64,000 bases of DNA from Phycisphaerae bacterium (GTDB lineage: Bacteria > Planctomycetota > Phycisphaerae > UBA1845). How positions within the stretch are numbered: position 1 is the stretch's first letter; each line of letters starts with the position of its first letter. Below are positions 41,262 to 50,700 of the stretch, one piece after another. The notes below the pieces were generated by a model. The model was not told the origin of the DNA, did not search any database, and saw nothing but the letters and a program-made list of their open reading frames with translations. Location: positions 186,001-250,000 of the forward strand of contig JAGFJJ010000048.1 of the NCBI GenBank assembly GCA_024102815.1, given 5' to 3'. The position numbers and the translations under genes were made by a program.

Positions 41262-42730
41262 GTCGTTGCCTTGGCCACGCCGTTACGACGGCTTTGAATG
41301 CGCTTGAGAAAGACGCCCATGATACGATCATACAAGGTGTCACCGAGAATGCGGTCTTCGTAGCCGGCGTCCACGTTGGGGTTATCGTTGACCTCGATCA
41401 CGCAGACCTCGTCCCCAAACTGCTTGACATCGACGCCGTAAAGACCGTCCCCAATAGGCTTGGCCGCGCGGAGCGCCGTCTTGAGCACCACCTCGGGAAC
41501 CTGGTCCAGTGGGACGGCTTCCACGTCGCCGTAGCGCACACCCTGCTCGCCGGTCTCGGTGATCTGCCAGTGCCCGCCTGCCATGAAGTACTTGCACGCG
41601 AAAATCGCTTCCCGTTCCAGGATGCCGATACGCCAATCGAACGGCGTGGGCATGAACTTCTGGGCGACGATCAGGTCGGACTTTTCCAGCAGACGGTCGA
41701 CGCAGGCCTGGAGCTCGGCTTCGTCGTTCGCCTTGAAGACGCCCTGAGAGAATGAGCTGTCCGGCTGCTTGAGGATGCAGGGCAGGCCGATCTCCGCGAC
41801 GATCCGGTCCCGGTTGTCCTTGTGTACGACCAGCGTCTGCGGAATGGGCACCTTGTACCGCCGCAACATCTCTGCCAAATAGACCTTGTTCGTACAGCGA
41901 GCGATGGAGTCCGGATCGTCGATGACCACCAGACCCTCGGCCGCCGCCCGCCGGGCGAAGCGGTAGGTGTGGTGATGGACCGCAGTCGTCTCGCGAATGA
42001 ACAGGGCGTCGAACTCTGCAATGCGCCCGAAATCCTCCTGGTCGATGAGTTCCGTATCGATCCCCAGGCGCCGCGCCGCGCTGACAAACTTGCGGATCGC
42101 CCCTTTGTTTGACGGCGCCTTTTCCGCGTCCGGATCAAGCAGAATAGCCATGTCGTAGGACGCCGTGCTGCGGCGCTGACGGGGGAGGCGGTTGTTGCGG
42201 AAGAACTCCGTCGCCGATTGAATCACGAAATCGCGATGCCCCTCGGGAATGTCGTTCCCAGCAATGGGACCGATGTTCCTCAGGACCCATTCCTCCTCCA
42301 CGCGCGCAAAATCGGCTCGCAGCAGCGGCGCCTGGAAAGATCGGAAGAGGCTCTGACTCAATTCGTCGTATCGTTTGGCCAGGTTCTTGCCGAAGTAGAC
42401 CCGCAACGTGAAGAAATCCGATCGCAGTGGGCGCAGGCTTCGCTGGATCAACTCGTCGAGATCGTCCGCGACCACGCGGGCGATTGCCAGCGTCTTCATG
42501 TCCTGGATCGTGGTGATACTGGGAAGCGGCTTTTGTCCGCGAGCCATGGCCAGCAGTGAAACGTAGTAGCCCGTACTCTGGTATCGATAGGACCGGCAGA
42601 GATTGAAGACCCGCAGATTACGCTGTTCGCTGTATTGGGGGTCCGTCAAGTAGGTTCGGGCTGCCACCACGGGCACACCAGGGATGTGCAGCGACCAGTT
42701 CTTGGGCTGGTTGACGACAATCAGATTCAA
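41258..42730 (-). CDS. RimK-like ATP-grasp ligase with RLAN N-terminal domain
   Basis: A 490-residue ligase. Residues 1-150 match the RLAN (RimK-like ATP-grasp N-terminal) pattern, shown by VVAARTYLTD and NLCRSYRYQSTGYYVSLLA. The ATP-grasp domain lies at about 240-480, with RCTNKVYLAEMLRRYKVP, LKQPDSSFSQGVFK (ATP-binding glycine-rich loop), KFMPTPFDWRIGIL and IEVNDNPNVDAGYED (metal-binding E-x-N). The start is TTG at 42730 because it overlaps the upstream stop as TTGA, and the residues that follow, LNLIVVNQPKNWSL, are the conserved opening; the longer open frame upstream is a shadow of the peptidase gene. RimK-type enzymes add glutamate or similar amino acids to proteins or small molecules. 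The overlap with both neighbours argues for a single transcript. Confidence 0.9.
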   Translation of the reverse strand: MNLIVVNQPKNWSLHIPGVPVVAARTYLTDPQYSEQRNLRVFNLCRSYRYQSTGYYVSLLAMARGQKPLPSITTIQDMKTLAIARVVADDLDELIQRSLRPLRSDFFTLRVYFGKNLAKRYDELSQSLFRSFQAPLLRADFARVEEEWVLRNIGPIAGNDIPEGHRDFVIQSATEFFRNNRLPRQRRSTASYDMAILLDPDAEKAPSNKGAIRKFVSAARRLGIDTELIDQEDFGRIAEFDALFIRETTAVHHHTYRFARRAAAEGLVVIDDPDSIARCTNKVYLAEMLRRYKVPIPQTLVVHKDNRDRIVAEIGLPCILKQPDSSFSQGVFKANDEAELQACVDRLLEKSDLIVAQKFMPTPFDWRIGILEREAIFACKYFMAGGHWQITETGEQGVRYGDVEAVPLDQVPEVVLKTALRAAKPIGDGLYGVDVKQFGDEVCVIEVNDNPNVDAGYEDRILGDTLYDRIMGVFLKRIQSRRNGVAKATT

Positions 42731-43563
42731 TCGTCCGCGCTCCCCGGGGCGGGCGACACGGCGCCGCCATTGGTCCCCGCGCTCGGTCCGCGTTCCAGAA
42801 TAAGCAGGTTCGCGTCGTACGTCACAATACCCAGCAGGATCGCGCCGAGCAGGCGATCCATGCCCACCGAATAGACATGCGTCGTGGCCATGGGATTGGG
42901 ATGCATCGGATCCGCCACCATCACCTGTCGATGCTTCCGGTCGTATCCGCACAATACCACGAAATGCCCCACGGGCGCCCCGCGAATGTCATCGTCGTCG
43001 CACTTCGGGCCGAATTCCCGGATGCCCCGATACAGATACGTCGAACTCAATCCCGTGAGGATGGGTACGCCGCGTGTCAGGTACTTTCGGATCAGCGCCG
43101 CGGTCAGGTCCTCGAACAGTATCTTCCCGCCCAGCTTCAGGTACTCCAGATAGCCCCCTGTGGCGACTTGCAGGCGCTTATCCGATTTCGCCTCCGATTG
43201 GGCCTTGAGCTTCGCCGCGATGTCCGTCCCGGGCTGCGCGAACCACGTCGGATCGAACAACTGAAGGTTGTAGGTGTAGATCGATGCGGAGTACCCGCGC
43301 CGCAACGCGTGAACAGCCAGGAACACCGCCAGCGTGCCACCCTCTTCCAGCCCCGTGACTTCGGCGATGACATTCTTCAAGGGAAGCGATTCACCGAAAT
43401 AGTCGTACACGGCGTGAAGGCAAGTCGGACCGCACGTCACGTCGTCCGGCTGGGGAAGGATATCCAGCGGAAGGTGGCACGTTTCCTCTCCGTCGTTTGC
43501 ACCGCCGTTGGCCGCGGCGTCCGAATTCGACATCGCGGCGCGGACTTCATGGGACATCGTCAT
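42727..43563 (-). CDS. C39-like cysteine peptidase
   Basis: A 278-residue papain-like peptidase related to the C39 (bacteriocin-processing) family. The catalytic centre is visible: Q38 as oxyanion residue, C44 in DDVTCGPTCLHAVYDYFG, H200 in GAPVGHFVVLCGYD and D218 in VMVADPM. It lacks an ABC transporter and is not membrane-bound, so it is not a double-glycine leader exporter. The first 25 residues are low-complexity. Start ATG 43563 (MTMSHEVRAAMSNS); internal methionines at 43557 and 43533 are alternatives. The last four bases overlap the TTG of the ATP-grasp gene. It is divergent from mgtE with 164 bases between. Within the operon it may process the peptide or protein modified by the ligases. 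Confidence 0.87.
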   Translation of the reverse strand: MTMSHEVRAAMSNSDAAANGGANDGEETCHLPLDILPQPDDVTCGPTCLHAVYDYFGESLPLKNVIAEVTGLEEGGTLAVFLAVHALRRGYSASIYTYNLQLFDPTWFAQPGTDIAAKLKAQSEAKSDKRLQVATGGYLEYLKLGGKILFEDLTAALIRKYLTRGVPILTGLSSTYLYRGIREFGPKCDDDDIRGAPVGHFVVLCGYDRKHRQVMVADPMHPNPMATTHVYSVGMDRLLGAILLGIVTYDANLLILERGPSAGTNGGAVSPAPGSADD

Positions 43564-43727
43564 GCGTGGATCATCGATCGAGAAAGATCATCGCCCGACA
43601 TAGCGCCTTATCGGACAACTTACGCTATTGTATCCACGTCTGTGATGGTGCGACCAGAGCGGGGGAGCCAATCTTCGCACCCACCCGTGTTGCGTCCCAA
43701 TTCCCGAGGAAACCCCCGAGGGCCAAG

Positions 43728-45092
43728 ATGACCCTTGATGCCAAATCCGAATTGCACGAGGCCCTGGAAGAGTCCGTCCGGCAGGGCGATACGGCGCAAG
43801 TTCAGTCGCTGATCGAGTCGATGCCGCTGGGGGAGGCCGGCTACGTGCTGGACCACGTTTCCTCCGAGACCCGCCGCCGGCTGCTCGAACTCCTGCCCCC
43901 CAAGACCGGCGCCGACCTGCTTGAGCATGTTCCCGAGGCCCAGGCGGCCGACCTCCTCGCCGCCCCCGATCCCGAAGTCTGCGCGGCCATTCTCGAAAAG
44001 CTCTCCAGCAACCACCGCGCCGACCTCGTCCGCCAGTTCGACGACCGCCGCGGCGAGCAGGTTCTTGGCGCGATGAGCCCCGATACGGCCACCGAAACCC
44101 GCCTGCTCTGCGCCTATGAGCCGAACGTCGCCGGCGGCCTGATGATTCGCGAGTACCTCTCCTTTCCCGAGGGCTGGACCGTCGCCCAGGTGCTCGATGA
44201 CTTCCGCCGCAACGCCGATCGCTACCGCGATTACGACGTCCAGTACGCTTACGTCACGGACCAAGGCAGACGCCTGGTGGGCGTCCTTCGCCTGCGGGAC
44301 TTGATTCTCGCCAATCCCGGCCGGGCCGTGCGCGACGTGATGATCCGGGATCCCCTTACGATTCCCGATCGCGCCGACCTCATAGAATTGACCGATTTTT
44401 TCGATCGCCACCGATTCTTCGGCGCTCCCGTGGTCGATCCGAAGAACCGACTCGTGGGTGTCATCCGCCGTGCCGATGTGGAAGCGGCCAACGCCGCCCA
44501 CGTCGAGAGCGACTACCGCAAGGCCCAGGGTATTCTCGGCGGCGACGAACTCCGCTCCATGCCCCTGCTCTTCCGCGCCCGGCGACGGCTCGCCTGGCTG
44601 AGCATCAACATCGTGCTCAACATCTTCGCCGCCAGCATCATCGCCCTCTACCAGGAAACCCTCGCCGCGGTCATCGCCCTGGCCGTCTTCCTGCCCATCA
44701 TCTCCGACATGAGCGGGTGCTCGGGCAATCAGGCGGTCGGTGTCACCATGCGCGAACTTGCCCTCGGTGTTGTCAGGCCTACGGAATTCCTGCGCGTCCT
44801 CTTCAAGGAGATGCTCGTCGGGCTGCTCAACGGCTCGATTCTGGGACTGCTGATCGCCGCGGTGGCCTGGATCTGGAAGGGCAACCCCATGCTGGGGCTG
44901 GTGGTCGGCGCCGCCTTGGCGATTAACACCGTCGTGGCCGTCTCCATCGGAGGAACGGTGCCGCTGGTACTCAAGCGGTTCGGTCAGGACCCCGCTCTAG
45001 CCTCGGGTCCCATCCTGACCACCATCACCGACATGTGCGGCTTCTTTCTGGCCCTCTCCTTTGCCGCAGCCACTATGCCGTGGCTGGTGTGA
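43728..45092 (+). CDS. mgtE: Magnesium transporter MgtE
   Basis: A 454-residue magnesium channel of the MgtE family. ATG 43728 (MTLDAKSELHEAL) is chosen because GAGGG lies about 5-9 bases upstream and the superhelical N-domain follows; the open frame to 43497 is antisense to the peptidase gene. The N-domain spans residues about 1-125. Two CBS motifs follow at about 130-255 (VRDVMIRDPLTIPDRADLIELTDFF and FFGAPVVDPKNRLVGVIRRADV). The membrane part has five helices, including LAVFLPIISDMSGCSGNQAVGVTMR and NTVVAVSIGGTVPLVLKRFGQDPALASGPI, the signature of the pore. Residue content is typical. It closes when cytosolic magnesium is high. No magnesium riboswitch is apparent in the 164 bases upstream. 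Confidence 0.95.
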   Translation: MTLDAKSELHEALEESVRQGDTAQVQSLIESMPLGEAGYVLDHVSSETRRRLLELLPPKTGADLLEHVPEAQAADLLAAPDPEVCAAILEKLSSNHRADLVRQFDDRRGEQVLGAMSPDTATETRLLCAYEPNVAGGLMIREYLSFPEGWTVAQVLDDFRRNADRYRDYDVQYAYVTDQGRRLVGVLRLRDLILANPGRAVRDVMIRDPLTIPDRADLIELTDFFDRHRFFGAPVVDPKNRLVGVIRRADVEAANAAHVESDYRKAQGILGGDELRSMPLLFRARRRLAWLSINIVLNIFAASIIALYQETLAAVIALAVFLPIISDMSGCSGNQAVGVTMRELALGVVRPTEFLRVLFKEMLVGLLNGSILGLLIAAVAWIWKGNPMLGLVVGAALAINTVVAVSIGGTVPLVLKRFGQDPALASGPILTTITDMCGFFLALSFAAATMPWLV

Positions 45093-45251
45093 CGTGGTTA
45101 TTGAGAGAATAGAGCCCTTCTGTAGCGGCTCTTCCGAAACGCACCGAGCTCGGCGTTCAGGGGTTGGCGCGCCCTGCCCGAGGGCTAAACTCCGGATTCT
45201 CACTCGTGGAATCGTGCTTGCACACGATCTACATCGAGGGGGATCTGTGCC

Positions 45252-46490
45252 GTGTCATTGAGCGCTGACCAGTTTCGTGTCTTCGCATTGCTCACGCTTA
45301 TATCTGCGGCCGCGGTTATCTTCCCGGCATGGCGCGGGTTGCGCGCGGACGTACCCCAAAGGCATTTCGACGCGAGATGGCTATACGTGGCAGGCAAGTG
45401 TTGGTTGGCCGGGGATTCCCCGTACCAACGTGAGGTGTTCTTTGACCGATGGGAGAACCTGACCGGCACGCCGCGACGGGCCCAGTTTGCCTATCCACCG
45501 AGCACGGTCGTTATTGCCGTCCCGCTGGCCCTCTTGGATTGGTCAGTCGCCCGATTCACCCTCGACTTTGGAAACGTATTTTCCTTGTTTCTGATCCTGT
45601 TCCTGTTAAGCCGATCCGCCATCGATTGCGGCGTATCGACTCGGAGGATCGCGATCGCCTGCATCATCGCTGGGTCAACGGCCTCCAACGCCATGGTCCT
45701 GACCCTTGGCCAACTCACGCTCATCGCCGTTGGCGGATTAACGCTCGCGGATTTCTGTATCAGAAGAAATCATCACATACTTGCGGGCGTTGGCATCGCG
45801 CTCGCAGCCTTCAAACTTCACGTCACGGGAATCTGCCTGCTGTACCTTGCCGTGCGGCGCGGCTGGAAAGCCCCCGTCATCGGAGCTGGACTCGTAATCG
45901 TAGCAGCCCTCGTGGGGATCGGAGGAAACATCACGGAGTTCATGAGCCGTTACTCGTCCTGCCTCGCGGAATATCGAGTCGCTTCTGCAAATCAACCTCA
46001 AGCGCTCGTGGGCCTGCCTCGTCTATTGCAGGCCCTGGGAATTCAGAGGCCGACATTGATCGGAGCACTTCTCGGCCTATTGATGGCTTCTCTCTGTCTC
46101 TACTTGCGCCTTCGCGATCCGGTGTTCCCCGAGAGCCCAACCGCCGCAAAGGCAGGAAACACCAGGTCGTGCACGGATTCCCTCGGCCCGCCGGCCGCTA
46201 TTACCGCGGCTTTCGTGCCCCTGCATATCTATGATCTGGTCTTGCTCGTTCCCATGGTGTTTGCGACGATCTCGTCTCCACTGCGCAGATTGCTTGTATT
46301 TCTGCCGGGACTAATCTGTGTACTGCGGCCCACGAATGTAGCGCGAATCCTCACCCAAGTTCACAATATGCACCCGCAGGAAGCCGCGGGCTGGGTAGCA
46401 ACCGCAGGGAGCTTGTATCTCCTCGTCGTAGTGTTAATCAGCGCTCGCAGGGACACCGGAGCTCAAACCCCCGGAGATGCACTCTTGTAG
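45252..46490 (+). CDS. GT87-like (DUF2029) membrane glycosyltransferase
   Basis: A 412-residue polytopic membrane protein with about ten helices. The first loop has RHFDARWLYVAGKCWLAGDSPYQREVFFDRWE and AQFAYPPSTVVIAVPLAL, the GT-C fold signature of the DUF2029/GT87 family. The aspartate of RHFDARWLY is the predicted catalytic residue. FAYPP and the hydrophobic helices fit prenyl-phosphate-sugar-dependent mannosyltransferases. The donor and acceptor cannot be named. The starting sequence VPCH/MSLSADQFRV has an ATG at 45252. It follows mgtE after 159 bases and has no operon partner. The base composition and codon use are slightly less GC-rich than nearby genes, possibly a sign of different constraint or of transfer. 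Confidence 0.78.
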   Translation: MSLSADQFRVFALLTLISAAAVIFPAWRGLRADVPQRHFDARWLYVAGKCWLAGDSPYQREVFFDRWENLTGTPRRAQFAYPPSTVVIAVPLALLDWSVARFTLDFGNVFSLFLILFLLSRSAIDCGVSTRRIAIACIIAGSTASNAMVLTLGQLTLIAVGGLTLADFCIRRNHHILAGVGIALAAFKLHVTGICLLYLAVRRGWKAPVIGAGLVIVAALVGIGGNITEFMSRYSSCLAEYRVASANQPQALVGLPRLLQALGIQRPTLIGALLGLLMASLCLYLRLRDPVFPESPTAAKAGNTRSCTDSLGPPAAITAAFVPLHIYDLVLLVPMVFATISSPLRRLLVFLPGLICVLRPTNVARILTQVHNMHPQEAAGWVATAGSLYLLVVVLISARRDTGAQTPGDALL

Positions 46491-46525
46491 GATTGTCCTT
46501 AAGTCGGGAGGCTGGCGACGCTGAC

Positions 46526-46879
46526 TCAGAAATACCCGGCCTTGCAAACCGCCAGCGCAACTTCGCCGCCTTCGGAGAGCTTGAGGGCACCCCCGTAGAT
46601 CTTCGCATGTTCCCTGCCCAGCGACGCACACGCGGCCGTGATGCATCTGCGCCAGCCTTCGATGTCCCCGCGATAAGAAACTCCGTGGAATTGACGCCCG
46701 TCGGGGAGATGAATGGCCGCAGGCTCTTCGATGGCGCCTTCCGAGGTTGACGTCGCCGCGCCGTCAACGCCGCATGTAATCTCGCAGAATAACTTGTTGT
46801 AGGTCGCCCGGCCGGCGCCTTCGGTGTCCAGGTGCACACGCCCATCGAACGGGCCTGAACCGGCAAGCGTGGGCGCCAA
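46526..46879 (-). CDS. Unknown 117-residue protein downstream of yebC
   Basis: A small protein on the minus strand, 9 bases after the stop of yebC. Sequence features: GPFDGRVHLDTEGAGRATYNKLFCEITCGVD, HLPDGRQFHGVSYRGDIEGWRRCITAACASLGREHAK and GGEVALAVCKAGYF. The third-base GC bias and the order of residues look like true coding sequence, and this frame is clean while the others are not. The ribosome binding site is not clear. I do not recognise the family; four cysteines are present but not in a zinc-site pattern. It may be co-transcribed with yebC. A fully spurious ORF is possible but seems less likely. Confidence 0.55.
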   Translation of the reverse strand: MAPTLAGSGPFDGRVHLDTEGAGRATYNKLFCEITCGVDGAATSTSEGAIEEPAAIHLPDGRQFHGVSYRGDIEGWRRCITAACASLGREHAKIYGGALKLSEGGEVALAVCKAGYF

Positions 46880-46888
46880 GGCGACGCC

Positions 46889-47641
46889 CTATTCCTTTGC
46901 CAATTCCGCCACCACGTCGTCGGAAATGTCCGTGTTGGAATAGACCGCGTCCACGTCGTCGTGCTCATCCAGGGCGTCGATCAGCCGCATCACTTTGCGG
47001 GCCGAGTCCAGATCAAGCGAAATGAGGTTGTCCGCCACCTGGGACAGGTCGGCCGACTGAATCTCGATCCCCGCCGCTTCAATCGCCTCGCGCACCGCTT
47101 CGAAGTTCTCGGGGCTGGTCATCACCTCGTGAATGTCCGCCGACGAAGTGACGTCGTCGGCGCCGGCCTCCAAAGCGAGCTCCATCATCTTGTCTTCCGA
47201 CGCCTTGCTCGCCTCGACCACAATCACGCCGCGATTACGGAATTGGAACGCCACGCAGTTCGTCGAGCCCAGGTTGCCCCCGGCCCGCTCGAAGATCTTG
47301 CGGATCTCCCCCGCAGTGCGGTTGCGGTTGTCGGTCATCACCTTGCACATCACCGCCACGCCGCCGGGACCGTAACCCTCGTAGACGATCTCTTCGTACG
47401 ATTCCCCTTCAAGCTCGCCCGTGCCTTTCTTGATGGCTTTCTCGATGGTGTCCTTGGGCATGTTGGCCGCCTTGGCCTTGTCCACCGCCAGGCGCAGACG
47501 CGGATTGTCTTCGATGCTGCCCCCGCCCATCTTCGCGGCCATGGTCACGGCGCGGGCGAACTTGCTCCACGCCTTTCCCCGCTTGGCATCGAGCGCGGCC
47601 TTCTTGTGCTTGATCGTCGACCATTTTGAGTGACCGGACAC
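46889..47641 (-). CDS. YebC/PmpR-family regulator
   Basis: A 250-residue YebC/TACO1 family protein. The start is GTG 47641, giving SGHSKWSTIKHKKAALDAKRGK, the conserved opening; GGAG lies about 9 bases upstream on the coding strand, and an earlier open frame has no such fit. Family motifs GGGSIEDNPRLRLAVDKAKAANMPKDTI and EEIVYEGYGPGGVAVMCKVMTDNRNRTAGEIRKIF are complete, with the C-terminal NTDISDD also present. Family members bind DNA or the ribosome; YebC was recently linked to relief of ribosome stalling on proline stretches. The gene lies on the same strand as the nusA-infB region but is separated by the TPR gene. The family is certain; the precise role here is not. Confidence 0.93.
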   Translation of the reverse strand: MSGHSKWSTIKHKKAALDAKRGKAWSKFARAVTMAAKMGGGSIEDNPRLRLAVDKAKAANMPKDTIEKAIKKGTGELEGESYEEIVYEGYGPGGVAVMCKVMTDNRNRTAGEIRKIFERAGGNLGSTNCVAFQFRNRGVIVVEASKASEDKMMELALEAGADDVTSSADIHEVMTSPENFEAVREAIEAAGIEIQSADLSQVADNLISLDLDSARKVMRLIDALDEHDDVDAVYSNTDISDDVVAELAKE

Positions 47642-47725
47642 GTGTTCAACTCCAGGACAATGCAAGAACTGTCATACGACGGACCAACCCGTTAAACCAC
47701 GCGACATTCAAGGATGCTGCCGCCC

Positions 47726-50700
47726 TCAGGAGCCTTCCGTGCCATCCGCCTCATTCTCTTGCGGCTTGCCCAACGGGGCGACTTCCGGCGCCCCACCGCT
47801 TCGTGCCGCCTCGAGCTTCTGCGGAACCTGCTGCTTGACCCGCTTCAAGTCGGCCGAGATGAGCTCCTCTTCACCCATCTTTTCCGCCGCCGCCTGCGCC
47901 GCCGACCAATACTTGATCGCCTCCTCTTTCAGCCCCAGCCGCCAGCTCGCGTCTCCCAGGTGATCGTTCACGACCGGATCATCCTCGGTTCGCGCCTTGG
48001 CCGCCCGCTCCAGCCATTTCTTCGCATCGGCGAACGCACCTTTCTTGTACAGCAGCCACCCAAAGGTGTCGAGGTAGGCCCCCTGCCGCGGGGCACGCGA
48101 AAGGGCGAAGCGGATCATTTTCTCGGCTTCGTCCAGATGAACCCCGTGGTCAATCCAGCCGTAGGCCACGTCATTATTCAGCCCCACGTCGCCCGGGTTG
48201 ATTACCAAGGCCTGAGCCAATTGCTCCGTCGCCTGCTCATCCTCCCCCTGCATCTGGTACGACATGGCCAGTGCCCGCAGAAGCTCGAAACGCACGCCGG
48301 GGTCAGACGGCTCCTTCAGCCATTGCTCCTCGACCAGGGACTGCACGCGGCGATGCTCCCCGGCGCGGGCCAGAATGCCCGCCAGCAGAAACCGCAGCTC
48401 CGCCAGACGCTGTTGCAGCGACCGGGCCGAGACCGGATCATTGGGTTGGACCAGTCTCTCGCGGTCCGTCATGTTTGGGTCGGGCGGCTCGATCCGGCCC
48501 AGTCGCACCCGCTCCATTTGTGAAAGAACCTCATCCAAGAGCGACTCCCCCCACCGCGCCGCCTCGTCGTATCGCTTTGCCTGCTGGAGCACCCCCGCCA
48601 GGAGCCACTGAAACGCCTCGCGATACCGCGTCCGCAGGATGGTGTTTCGCACCAGTTCGGAGGCTTCGTCATATCGCTCGGCTGACGCCAGCACCAGCAC
48701 CAGCCGCTGCACCGCGTTGTCGTTTTCGGGGTCGTTCAGCAGCGGATCCATCGCCAACTGCACGGCGCGATCGTACTGCTTCGCGGAAACAAGCGCGTCC
48801 ACAAACGCATTGGTCACATCGCCGTCGAGCTTCTTGTCCGCCATGAGGGCTTCATAAATGGGAATCGCTCGTGCCGCATCGCCGCTCAACTCATACAGCC
48901 GTGCGAGGCGCCGCCGCCAGGTGCGGCCGTCGCCTTCATGGCTCCAATCTTCCATCAGGCGAGCCGCCTCGTCCGCCTTACCAGCGAATCGAAGCGTGTC
49001 CACGAGCCGAAGCCGATAGCCCTCGCGCTGTTCGACCGATAGTCCTTCGCGTTCAAGCATCGACCGGGCCAGTTCCGCGGCCTTGTCATAGTCTTGCACG
49101 ATCCAGTACAGCTCGATCAGCTCTCTCACCCACGCATCGCGGGCAGGCCGGCGCGGAAGCAGATGCGCCAGCTGCTCGATGGCCTCCTCGTATTCGAGGT
49201 TTTCCTTCAGGGATGTGACCAGCCCGAGGATCGCCGCTTCCGATTGCGGATCGGTTTCCACCGCCTTGCGATAGGCCTCGAGCCGTCGCGCGGCATCCGT
49301 CAAAGCGTTGAACGACTCCGCCATGGCCAGCCGCGTCGTTACATCCGGTGGCGCATCACCCAGCGCCTCCTGAAGCGCCTTGCGATAGCTCTCTCCGTCA
49401 AAGGTGGGATACTGGGAAAGAAAGGCCGTCGCCCGTGCCCGAATGTTCACCGACTTCGCTTGGTCCTTGAGAATCCGGAACTCCTTGACGGCTTGCTCCG
49501 TTTGGTTGTCATCAAGGTACAACAGCGCCAGGCGCTCGCGGGCACGGTCGTTTTCCGGAGAGCGCTCCAGCAGGGCGCGAAGCTCTCGCTGGGCGTTCAA
49601 AGGCCGATCGGAGTCGATGTACAGCTCCGCCAGGGCGAGCATCGCATCCGCGTTCTCGGGATCGCGTTGCAGTGCATTCCGGTAGTGCGTTTCTGCTTCG
49701 GGCGTATTTCCCAGTCGTTCCAGAATCTGGCCGATCACGAATTCCAGCCGGGGATCAGCGGCCGCGCCGTCCTCGCCTGTTCCGCCGCGAGCGACCCGCA
49801 AGGCATCGTCATAGCGAAGTGCGTCCAGGTAACGCCGGGCCAGTGCGACACGCGGCCCGATGAGTTTGGCGTCTTGCGACAGGCTCGCTTCGAAGAGCTC
49901 TGCGGCCCGCGTCTGGCGCCCCGCCGCCTCCGCCACCACGCCGCGTAGATACAGAGTCATGGGATCGGCATTCTGCGTGGCCGTGTCGCCAAGGATTATT
50001 CCGACCGCATCGGGATCCCCGGCCAAGGCCGCAATCCGCGCCTCGACGCCCGCCGCCTCTTCCGGTGCCGCGACGATCAGCTCTCCCGCCTGGGACAAGG
50101 CCTCCGCGAATCTGCGGCCCTCCAACAGGACGTCGACGAGCGCTTCCCGAACCGTGACCGCTCCGGCATCATGCTTCAACTGATCGCGAAGCAGAGACTC
50201 CGCCTCCTCGATTCGTCCTGTCTCGCGCAGCAGGCCGGCCGCGCGCAGCACGAATCCGGGATCGGCCTCGCCGCCCGCGCGAATGCGCCGGATATCCTCG
50301 ACGATCCTTTCGGGATGTCCGGTCGTCCGATGGATTTCCTCCAGCAGTTCGAGCACGCCGGGCGTCTTCGCGGGAAGATTGCGGGCGACCGCCAGCGCGG
50401 CCTCCGTTTGACCCGCTTCGAGCAGGGCGCGAGCCTGGCGCATCTGCATCTTGCCCGCGCCGCCGGGGCGCTGCTGTGCAACCTGCCCGAACAAGGCCGC
50501 CGCATCCGCAAAGCGCCCCAGCTTCTCCAGCAGTTCCGCACGCTGCAGACCGGCGGATTCACCCGCCTCGCGAAGCTGCCGGGCAAGCTGGGGCGCCCCA
50601 TTCGGCGAGGTCTTTGCTTCTTCTTCGAACGCCTCGTATTCCTCCAGCGCCGCCGTCCAATACCCTTCCGTGGCGAGCGCTTCCGCAAGCTGGTAATGGA

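Noticed and set aside
45093-45251. AGAGCC/GGCTCT stem after mgtE as a terminator
   Set aside because: Only six base pairs with a 10-base loop and no U run; too weak to list.
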